The notes under the pieces: generated by a model
Told to the model about the DNA's origin: nothing
The model's input: only the letters and a program-made list of their open reading frames with translations
The model's database searches: none
Shown here: positions 57,986 to 64,000 of the stretch, piece by piece
Numbering within the stretch: position 1 is the stretch's first letter
Layout: each line of letters starts with the position of its first letter
Program-made: the position numbers and the translations under genes
From: Rhodocyclales bacterium
GTDB taxonomy: Bacteria; Pseudomonadota; Gammaproteobacteria; Burkholderiales; Rhodocyclaceae
NCBI GenBank assembly: GCA_026399475.1
Contig: JAPLQY010000073.1
Coordinates: 59,671-123,670 of the forward strand
Length of the DNA: 64,000 bases
Reading direction: 5' to 3'

Positions 57986-58876
57986 TTGAGCAAATCCGCG
58001 AACCGCCACGGCCGCATCGTCGCCGCCTTCGGCCGGCACTACGAGATCGAGTTCGCCGACGGCACGCTCGCCACCGGTTATCCGCGCGGCAAGAAAAGCC
58101 CCTTCGCCGTCGGCGACGAAGTCGAGCTCACGCCCGAAGGCCAGATCACCGGTCACGCCGTGCGGCGCAGCCTGCTCTACCGCAGCGATCTCTATCGGCA
58201 AAAGCTCATCGCCGCCAACGCCACGCAATTGCTGCTGGTAGTCGCCACCGATCCCTCGTTTTCCGACATGCTGCTCAGCCGGGCGCTGGTCGCCGCCGAG
58301 CACGAAGGCCTCACCACCACCATCGTCCTCAACAAGTCCGACCTGACGACGGCCCTCCCGGCCGCGAGGAAGCTGCTGGCGCCCTTCGTCGCGCTCGGCT
58401 GCCGCGTCGTCGAACTCTCGGCCAAACTGGATGCCTCGCCGCTCCTGCCGCTGCTGGTGGGAGAGAGCTCGGTCATGGTCGGCCAATCCGGCATGGGCAA
58501 GTCCACCCTGACCAATGCCCTGGTGCCCGGCGCCGCCGCGCCGACCCGCGAACTCTCGACCGCCCTCGACAGCGGCAAGCACACCACCACCTATGCCCGC
58601 CTCTACAAGCTGCCCCAGGACATCTGCCCGGGCGGTACGCTGATCGACAGCCCCGGCCTGCAGGAATTCGGCCTCAAACATCTCACGCCGCAGCAAATCG
58701 AATTCGGCTTCGCCGAGTTCCGCCCCTTCCTCGGCAAGTGCCGCTTCCGCGATTGCCAGCACGACGCCGAGCCCGGCTGCGCGATCAAGGAGGCTGTCGC
58801 CGCTGGTACCATTCATCCACGCCGCCTCGAACACTTCCGCCAATTCATCTCGGAAAGCCGTCATGGATCGCACTGA
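57986..58876 (+). CDS. rsgA: Small ribosomal subunit biogenesis GTPase RsgA
   Basis: 296 residues from TTG 57986. OB fold first (GRIVAAFGRHYEIEFADG), then circularly permuted GTPase motifs: NKSD, then the P-loop GQSGMGKSTL, then the switch DSPG (LIDSPGLQEFG), then a C-terminal zinc finger with CRFRDCQHDAEPGC. It checks late 30S maturation. The TTG start is unusual and lacks a good ribosome site; coupling to phhB is likely. It overlaps the WYL gene by 14 nt. Confidence 0.96.
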   Translation: MSKSANRHGRIVAAFGRHYEIEFADGTLATGYPRGKKSPFAVGDEVELTPEGQITGHAVRRSLLYRSDLYRQKLIAANATQLLLVVATDPSFSDMLLSRALVAAEHEGLTTTIVLNKSDLTTALPAARKLLAPFVALGCRVVELSAKLDASPLLPLLVGESSVMVGQSGMGKSTLTNALVPGAAAPTRELSTALDSGKHTTTYARLYKLPQDICPGGTLIDSPGLQEFGLKHLTPQQIEFGFAEFRPFLGKCRFRDCQHDAEPGCAIKEAVAAGTIHPRRLEHFRQFISESRHGSH

Positions 58877-59864
58877 GCGCTTCTACAAGATCGACCAGAT
58901 GATCCATGACCGCAAGCTGGTCACTTTCACGGATTTGATGGAGGCGCTGGAAGTCTCGCGGGCGACGCTCAAGCGCGACCTCGAATACATGCGCAACCGG
59001 CTCAACGCGCCCATCATCTGGGATCGCGATGCCGGCACGAGCGGCGGCTACCGCTTCGACACCCCGCATCCCGACGGCGGCGCCCAGTACGAACTGCCCG
59101 GACTGTGGTTCAACTCAGGCGAAGTGCATGCGCTCTTGACCATGCAGCACCTGCTGATCGACCTCGATCCCGGCGGCATCCTCACGCCCCACATCCAGCC
59201 GCTGATCGCTCGCCTCAACAGCCTGCTCGGCAGCGCCGAAAACACCGCCGATGAAATCCGCCGCCGCGTGCTGATCGTCGGCCTCGGCAAACGCGAACTC
59301 AAGCTCGCGCATTTCGAGAAGGTCGGCGCCGCACTGCTGCGCCGCAAGCGCCTGGCCATCACCTACTTCGCCCGCGGCAGCGGCCAGACCACCGAACGCG
59401 AAGTCTCGCCGCAACGCCTGGTGTATTACCGCGAGAACTGGTACCTCGACGCCTGGTGTCACCTGCGCAACGACATCCGCAACTTCGCCCTCGATTCCAT
59501 CAAGCAGGCCAATGTCATCGAACGCAAGGCGCGCGAAGTCTCGCGCCGCAGCATGGACGAAGTGCTCGGCCCCGGCTACGGCATCTTTTCCGGGCGCAAG
59601 TTGCAGCACGCCAGGCTGCGCTTCACGCCCGAGCGGGCGCGCTGGGTGGCGCAGGAAACCTGGCACCCGAAGCAGAAGGGGCAACACGAAGCCGACGGCT
59701 CCTGGCTGCTGGAATTCCCCTACGCCGACCACCGCGAGCTGATCATGGACATCCTCAAGTTCGGCGCCGATGTCGAAGTGCTGGCACCGCCCGACCTGAG
59801 GCAGCGCGTCGCCGACGAGGCGGCACGAATGACCAGGCTCTACGCCGTCGCGCCAAAATCGTGA
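58863..59864 (+). CDS. WYL-domain transcriptional regulator
   Basis: 333 residues. N-terminal HTH (FTDLMEALEVSRATLKRDLE) and a central WYL-type domain (RLVYYRENWYLDAWCHLRND). WYL proteins sense small ligands or nucleic acid and often control stress or defence genes. It overlaps rsgA by 14 nt, so it is translated from the same mRNA. Target genes are unknown; the adjacent exported metallo-hydrolase is a candidate. Confidence 0.9.
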   Translation: MDRTERFYKIDQMIHDRKLVTFTDLMEALEVSRATLKRDLEYMRNRLNAPIIWDRDAGTSGGYRFDTPHPDGGAQYELPGLWFNSGEVHALLTMQHLLIDLDPGGILTPHIQPLIARLNSLLGSAENTADEIRRRVLIVGLGKRELKLAHFEKVGAALLRRKRLAITYFARGSGQTTEREVSPQRLVYYRENWYLDAWCHLRNDIRNFALDSIKQANVIERKAREVSRRSMDEVLGPGYGIFSGRKLQHARLRFTPERARWVAQETWHPKQKGQHEADGSWLLEFPYADHRELIMDILKFGADVEVLAPPDLRQRVADEAARMTRLYAVAPKS

Positions 59865-59916
59865 TAGCGTTTCACCGCAGTCCAAAATCATAAATGTCCG
59901 CGACAGGAGAGAGACC

Positions 59917-60879
59917 ATGAAGACCGCTTCGTTGCTTTCCGTGCTCGCCGTCGGCGCGCTGATTGCGCTGCCGGCGCTCGCTTCGAATGTGAAAGTCACG
60001 CCGCTCGGCGGCCAGGAGGGCGAGCTCTGCCCGCAAGACCGCGCCCTGATCTTCGAGGATCCGAGCGGCACGCGCATCCTCTATGATCCGGGCCGCACCG
60101 TCGCCGGCGCGGACGATCCGCGCCTGGGCAAGATCGACGTCATCCTCGTCACCCACATGCATGGCGACCACGTCGGCAACGCGCACAACAAGGCGCCCAA
60201 CTCGGGCAGCTGCGACAAGCCTGATGTCTCGGTGTCGGCCCTGCCGAACTCGAACACCGTAAATATTGCGCTGGCCAAGAACGCCAGGATCGTCACCGGC
60301 AGCGAGATGCCGCCCTTCTTCGCCAGCAAGCTCAAGGCCGCCGGCGGCGACCCGAAGAACTCCATCCTCGCCCGCTTCGGCGGCAGCGTGAAGATCGGTG
60401 GCGTCACCATCGCCACGGTGCAGGCGATACACAGCAACGGCCTCGACCCCGACTACATCGGCGGCGACCTCGGCAAACACATGAAGGATGCCGGCATTGC
60501 CGGCTATGTCGGCGAGGCCACCGGCTATGTGTTGAAGTTCAGCAACGGCCTGGTGGCCTATCTCTCCGGCGACACCGGCATCACCGGCGAACAGGAGAAG
60601 GTCGTGCGCGGCCATTACGCGGCCAGGCTGACCGTGATGAACATCGGCGACACCTTCACCACCGGCCCGAACGAGGCAGCCTATGTGATCAACGACCTGG
60701 TCAAGCCCGCCTCGGTGATCGTCTCGCACGTCAATGAAGTCGGCACCAAGGGCGGCAAGGTGCTGCCCGGAACGCGGACGGACACCTTCATCAAGGCCGT
60801 CAAGGTGCCGGTGCATGTGCCGCTCAGCGGCAAGACCATGGAGTTCGACGCCAGCGGCAAGTGCGTCGCCGGCTGCTGA
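59917..60879 (+). CDS. Exported metallo-beta-lactamase-fold hydrolase
   Basis: 320 residues. MKTASLLSVLAVGALIALPA is a signal peptide. Zinc motif THMHGDHVG (His80, His82, Asp84, His85) and later metal ligands in YLSGDTGITGE and VSHVNEVGTKGG. A UlaG/RNase Z-like layout. Periplasmic; substrate unknown. It lies 52 nt after the WYL gene in the same direction. RBS GGAGAGAG is clear. Confidence 0.9.
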   Translation: MKTASLLSVLAVGALIALPALASNVKVTPLGGQEGELCPQDRALIFEDPSGTRILYDPGRTVAGADDPRLGKIDVILVTHMHGDHVGNAHNKAPNSGSCDKPDVSVSALPNSNTVNIALAKNARIVTGSEMPPFFASKLKAAGGDPKNSILARFGGSVKIGGVTIATVQAIHSNGLDPDYIGGDLGKHMKDAGIAGYVGEATGYVLKFSNGLVAYLSGDTGITGEQEKVVRGHYAARLTVMNIGDTFTTGPNEAAYVINDLVKPASVIVSHVNEVGTKGGKVLPGTRTDTFIKAVKVPVHVPLSGKTMEFDASGKCVAGC

Positions 60880-61013
60880 GAACGTGTAAATAAACCTACT
60901 GCGCGGGCCGGATCGGGGCTTGGGCGGTGCTCGCTATCCTCATGTACTGAAATGTACACTCCGGTAGCTGCGCTCCGGCCGCGCCCCGCTGCAGCCCGCT
61001 CGCTACGGTTTCT

Positions 61014-61889
61014 TCACTCATTCTGGAGCCCACGTAGCGCCGGTTCAGCTACCGAGTCTGCCACCGGGTTTGCAACAATGGCACCCTCGACGCCGTGGCG
61101 CCTGAGCGCATCGGCAACGAAGCCCGAGGCCTTCATCTCCTCGACGAAAGCCGCCACGTAGGCCGCCCCCGCCGCGCGGCCCTTCGGCACCGCCATCGCC
61201 TGGTTGATGGCCATGAAGCGCCCGTCGAGCAGGCGCAGGCCGGGCACGCGTTTCTGATCGGCCTGCAACTGCTGCTTCGCCCCCGCCGCCACCTCGATCT
61301 TCTCCGCCACCATCGTGTTCGTCACCTCCGGCGAGGTCGGCATGCGCAGCAGCGTGGCCTGCTTCAATTCACGGGTGAGGTAGAGGTCGTAGGCGCTGCC
61401 GCGCCCGACCACCACGCGCACACCCGGACGGTCGACGTCCTCGTTGCGCCGGATCGGCGAATCCTGCGGCACCAGGTAGGCCCCCTCGATCACCAGATAG
61501 GCCGCACTGAAATCGGTATCGGCCGCGCGCACCGGGTCGATGGCGAAGAAGCCGACATCCCAGGCGCCGGCCTTGATGCCCTCGACCACCTTGCCCGCCG
61601 CCGTGTAGATCACCGGCTCGAAGGTCACGCCCAGGCGCCGCGCCAGCTCGCGTGCCAGATCGACCGAAACGCCGCGCGGCTCGCCGGTCGTCGCATCGCG
61701 CGTCGCCAGGATCGGGTTGCCGTAATTGATGGCCGTGCGGAGCTTGCCGCCCGGCGCCAGTTGCGCGACCACGGCCGACGACGGCCCGGCCGGCATCGTG
61801 GCGGAACAGGACGCCAGCAGGGCCGCTGCCGCCAGCAGGGCGAGCTGGCGCAGCGTGCGGAGAGCCGGGATAGCGAGGCGCATGGTCAT
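61014..61889 (-). CDS. Solute-binding lipoprotein (amino-acid ABC type)
   Basis: 291 residues from ATG 61889; other in-frame starts reach 61940, and no good ribosome site marks one choice. Lipobox ALLASC near residue 28 makes it a lipoprotein. A bacterial extracellular solute-binding family 3 fold follows (LRTAINYGNPILATRDATTG, GVSVDLARELARRLGV, VEGIKAGAWDVGFFAIDP). No permease or ATPase is adjacent, so it is an orphan receptor or signalling partner. It ends in a 134-nt gap after the metallo-hydrolase. Confidence 0.86.
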   Translation of the reverse strand: MTMRLAIPALRTLRQLALLAAAALLASCSATMPAGPSSAVVAQLAPGGKLRTAINYGNPILATRDATTGEPRGVSVDLARELARRLGVTFEPVIYTAAGKVVEGIKAGAWDVGFFAIDPVRAADTDFSAAYLVIEGAYLVPQDSPIRRNEDVDRPGVRVVVGRGSAYDLYLTRELKQATLLRMPTSPEVTNTMVAEKIEVAAGAKQQLQADQKRVPGLRLLDGRFMAINQAMAVPKGRAAGAAYVAAFVEEMKASGFVADALRRHGVEGAIVANPVADSVAEPALRGLQNE

Positions 61890-61976
61890 GGAGGGAAATC
61901 CGAAAAGTTTCACTGTACACTCGCCGGCATCGGTTTCCAATCTGCATTCCCCTGATGCCCATGCTTGCCCACAAGA

Positions 61977-61998
61977 GTCGGCGCCGGCGACACGGCGA
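61977..61998. repeat. 22-bp direct repeat, left copy
   Basis: Starts GTCGGCGCCGGCG and continues identically to the copy at 63129-63150, 1.15 kb away. The pair brackets the 5'-nucleotidase gene. Confidence 0.85.
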
Positions 61999-62022
61999 CC
62001 GCCACGCCCGAGGAAGACCCTG

Positions 62023-62937
62023 ATGCCCGCCAGCCTGGAAGGCCAGCTCGTCGTCGCGCTCTCGTCGCGCGCGCTGTTCGATTTCGAGGAGGAAAACCAG
62101 GTCTTCGAGGACCAGGACGATTCCGCCTACATGCGCCTGCAGCAGGAACGCATGGACCAGCCGGCGCGACCCGGCGTCGCCTTCCCGCTGGTGCAGAAGC
62201 TGCTGGCCTTCAACACGCCCGAACGCCAGCGTGTGGCCGTGGTCATCCTCTCGCGCAACGACCCGGTCTCGGGCCTGCGCATCTTCAAGTCCGCCAGCGC
62301 CACCGGCCTCGAACTCGAACGCGGCGTCTTCACGCGCGGCCGGCCGCCCTACCACTACCTCAAGCCGCTGGGCGCCAACCTGTTCCTTTCCGCCAACGAG
62401 GCCGACGTGCGCGAAGCGCTCAACGCCGGCTTCCCCGCCGCGCGCGTGTACGCGGCATCGCTGACCGAGGCCGAGAAGCACCCGCTGGAAGTGCGCATCG
62501 CCTTCGACGGCGACGCCGTGCTGTTTTCCGACGAGGCCGAGCGCGTGTTCCAGGAACAGGGCCTCGCCGCCTTCCAGGACCACGAGGAACGCCGCGCCCT
62601 CCATCCGCTGCCGCCCGGCCCCTTCCTGCCCCTGCTCGAAGCCCTGCACCGCCTGCGCGCCGACAGCGCCGGATGCAAAATGAAGATTCGCACCGCGCTG
62701 GTCACCGCCCGCAGCGCCCCCGCCCACGAACGCGCGATCCGCACCCTGATGGAATGGAAGGTCGAGGTCGACGAAGCGATGTTCCTCGGCGGCCTTGAGA
62801 AGTCACGCTTCCTCAGCGAATTCGAACCCGACTTCTTCTTCGACGACCAGACAAGGCACTGTGAGCCGGCGTCAAGGCTGGTGCCGACGGGGCATGTGGT
62901 TAGCGGGGTGGCGAATGCAAGCAATGAATCAGGATAG
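62023..62937 (+). CDS. Cytosolic 5'-nucleotidase-like HAD hydrolase
   Basis: 304 residues from ATG 62023 with AGGAAGA upstream; longer frames to 61726 are antisense to the solute-binding gene. The catalytic Asp pattern is in RIAFDGDAVLFSDEAERV, and the C-terminal FFFDDQTRHCEPAS and VPTGHVVSGVAN fit NT5C1/cN-I-type 5'-nucleotidases. It would dephosphorylate nucleoside monophosphates. A 22-bp direct repeat lies on each side of the gene. Confidence 0.82.
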   Translation: MPASLEGQLVVALSSRALFDFEEENQVFEDQDDSAYMRLQQERMDQPARPGVAFPLVQKLLAFNTPERQRVAVVILSRNDPVSGLRIFKSASATGLELERGVFTRGRPPYHYLKPLGANLFLSANEADVREALNAGFPAARVYAASLTEAEKHPLEVRIAFDGDAVLFSDEAERVFQEQGLAAFQDHEERRALHPLPPGPFLPLLEALHRLRADSAGCKMKIRTALVTARSAPAHERAIRTLMEWKVEVDEAMFLGGLEKSRFLSEFEPDFFFDDQTRHCEPASRLVPTGHVVSGVANASNESG

Positions 62938-63004
62938 TTCTCGATCCTGCAATTTTCCACGCCAATTTTCATTTCGGATGAAGTGCTCTGGGGGGCCAAG
63001 CCTG

Positions 63005-63032
63005 TAACCAAAGGGGTCTAACCAAAGGGGTC
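63005..63032. repeat. Two tandem 14-bp units
   Basis: TAACCAAAGGGGTC occurs at 63005-63018 and again at 63019-63032 with no gap, followed by AGAGTGATTTGAC. It lies in the 243-nt gap after the 5'-nucleotidase gene. Confidence 0.9.
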
Positions 63033-63128
63033 AGAGTGATTTGACTTTCTGGCCGCCCGACATGCCACGTCGCGCGGGCATTCTTACTTCGCTAACCTCA
63101 GGCTCGAATTGAATTCCCTGCTCGAAAA

Positions 63129-63150
63129 GTCGGCGCCGGCGACACGGCGA
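63129..63150. repeat. 22-bp direct repeat, right copy
   Basis: Exact copy of 61977-61998, placed in the gap between the 5'-nucleotidase and the antitoxin gene. Confidence 0.85.
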
Positions 63151-63180
63151 TCAGGCCGGCGCCGGCCGGCGCGACGGCAG

Positions 63181-63471
63181 TCAGGCCGCTTCCAGGGCGC
63201 GCAGGACGGTCTTCGGTTCTTTCGCAATGATGTTCAGCAGGACCAATGCCGTGCCTCGCGGCGTACGATCGCCGCGTTCCCAATGGCGCAGCGTGCCCAG
63301 ACTGATCGCAAACCGGGCGGCGAATTCCGCCTGGGTCAGACCGGTGCGGCGACGCACTTCCTTTACGTCGACCTGCGGCGGCACGTGGAGCTTGACGTCT
63401 GCCTGCCCGCCCTGCTGATGCGCGATGGCTTCCTGCAACCCCTGCTTGATGCTTGCGAATGCCTTGCTCAT
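63181..63471 (-). CDS. HigA-like Xre-family antitoxin
   Basis: 96 residues. The Cro/C1 HTH is in VKEVRRRTGLTQAEFAARFA and TLRHWERGDRTPRG. It overlaps the RelE-like toxin stop by 4 nt, with the toxin first, as in HigBA. It probably neutralises the toxin and represses the promoter through the palindrome at 63818-63836. Confidence 0.88.
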   Translation of the reverse strand: MSKAFASIKQGLQEAIAHQQGGQADVKLHVPPQVDVKEVRRRTGLTQAEFAARFAISLGTLRHWERGDRTPRGTALVLLNIIAKEPKTVLRALEAA

Positions 63472-63809
63472 ATCTCGTCTCCCGCCAGTTGCTTGAGCAG
63501 ACCGACCAGTTCGGCCAGCTCGTTGCGTTCCGCCTTGCTCAGATTGTCCTTTTCGCCTTTGCCGAACATCGTCAGCAAATAGAGCGGGATGCGGTCGCTG
63601 TGAAAATAGCAGATCACCCGCACCCCACCGCTCTTGCCCTTGCCGCCGCGCGCCCAGCGCAGCTTGCGCACACCGCCGGTGGCTTGCATCAGGTCGCCGG
63701 CTCTCGGCTGCGCCGAGAGATAGTCGATTACGTCCTTGCGCTCGACTTCGGAAAGCAAGCGCTCGGCGCAACGAATGTATTCCGGCAGTTCGGCAACGGT
63801 GACCCGCAT
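63468..63809 (-). CDS. RelE/HigB-family toxin
   Basis: 113 residues. ERKDVIDYLSAQPRAGDLMQ, then GVRKLRWARGGKGKSGGVRV and CYFHSDRIPLYLLTMFGKGE fit the RelE/HigB superfamily (ribosome-dependent mRNA interferases). Toxin-first order and the ATGA overlap with the antitoxin support a HigBA-type pair. Upstream region holds a perfect operator palindrome. Confidence 0.88.
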   Translation of the reverse strand: MRVTVAELPEYIRCAERLLSEVERKDVIDYLSAQPRAGDLMQATGGVRKLRWARGGKGKSGGVRVICYFHSDRIPLYLLTMFGKGEKDNLSKAERNELAELVGLLKQLAGDEI

Positions 63810-63817
63810 CGATCAAT

Positions 63818-63836
63818 ACTAATCCATTGGATTAGT
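63818..63836. promoter_or_regulatory. Perfect 19-bp operator palindrome of the toxin-antitoxin pair
   Basis: ACTAATCCA (63818-63826) and TGGATTAGT (63828-63836) are exact reverse complements around one central T, 9 nt upstream of the toxin ATG. This is the expected place for a HigA-type autorepressor site. Confidence 0.7.
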
Positions 63837-63918
63837 TATGTCGACCCCGGTTCCGCGCCACTGTCGCGGGTTTTTAGACTTGTCCGGTTCTGTAGCACAT
63901 GAATTGTCCGCTTTTTCT

Positions 63919-63973
63919 GTTGGAGGCGGGAAGCGGCGAAGGGCGTAGCCCGAAGCCGGTTTCCGCCTCCAAC
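63919..63973. repeat. 11-bp inverted repeat near the right edge
   Basis: GTTGGAGGCGG (63919-63929) and CCGCCTCCAAC (63963-63973) form a stem around 33 nt. TTGTCCG occurs twice just before it (63880-63886 and 63904-63910). It may be the terminal region of an element that continues beyond the window; nothing else supports this. Confidence 0.4.
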
Positions 63974-64000
63974 GGCGAGCCTGGCGGACGGATCAGGCGG

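Noticed and set aside
1..64000. tRNA or rRNA genes and complete insertion sequences
   Set aside because: None recognised by eye on either strand; weak cloverleaf-like stretches did not hold up.

Overview
The window reads as chromosomal DNA of a GC-rich betaproteobacterium, probably Rhodocyclales or a Sterolibacterium/Sulfuritalea-like relative. The main reason is the gene order leuC-ecn-leuD-leuB-asd-fimV-(CbiQ-like)-truA-trpF-trpB-trpA-accD-folC-dedD-cvpA-purF-metZ, which is a betaproteobacterial arrangement. The taxon is an inference; there is no rRNA gene in the window.

Layout. 1-466: 3' end of dnaJ. 521-10475: an accessory block with a WS/DGAT-type acyltransferase, a GMC (cholesterol-oxidase-like) flavoenzyme, a DUF1254/DUF1214 Tat-exported protein, an unrecognised secreted protein, and an alkylsulfatase-like metallo-beta-lactamase lipoprotein, all on the minus strand. 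They face a LysR regulator and a secreted GlcG/HbpS-like protein. 10703-19088: a complete, tightly overlapping type I-E cas operon (cas3, cas8e, cas11, cas7e, cas5e, cas6e, cas1, cas2). 19136-24264: its CRISPR array, 85 repeats and 84 spacers on a 61-nt period. 24459-25150: a MazF/PemK-like toxin-antitoxin pair at the trailer end. 25295-31132: cysS, then a forward group for the cell envelope and protein folding (TPR protein, L,D-transpeptidase, ppiA, ppiB, lpxH).

31129-44142 holds the minus-strand metZ/purF/cvpA/dedD/folC/accD/trpA/trpB/trpF/truA/fimV group. 44321-48690 holds asd-leuB-leuD-ecn-leuC. 48721-51645 holds an MFS transporter, a DUF465 protein, aroC and fdxA. 51830-53901 is trxA-rho-rpmE. 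54022-60879 holds a membrane glycosyltransferase-like protein, orn, an M48 protease, phhB, rsgA, a WYL regulator and a secreted metallo-hydrolase. 61014-63836 holds a solute-binding lipoprotein, a 5'-nucleotidase and a HigBA/RelE-type toxin-antitoxin pair with a perfect 19-bp operator palindrome. The last 150 bases hold an inverted repeat that may be the edge of an insertion element.

Most notable: (i) the base after the 28-nt CRISPR repeat is a pyrimidine in 79 of 83 full spacers, which suggests a PAM-derived 29th repeat base; (ii) two spacers cover overlapping stretches of related targets, and one spacer occurs twice; (iii) trpB carries a frameshift from an apparent 23-bp deletion, and adjacent trpF lacks about 24 internal residues including its SGGL phosphate loop; (iv) fimV contains a run of ten C on its coding strand; (v) the TPR protein and the neighbouring L,D-transpeptidase share a C-terminal NTF2-like domain. 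I found no tRNA or rRNA genes and no complete insertion sequence.
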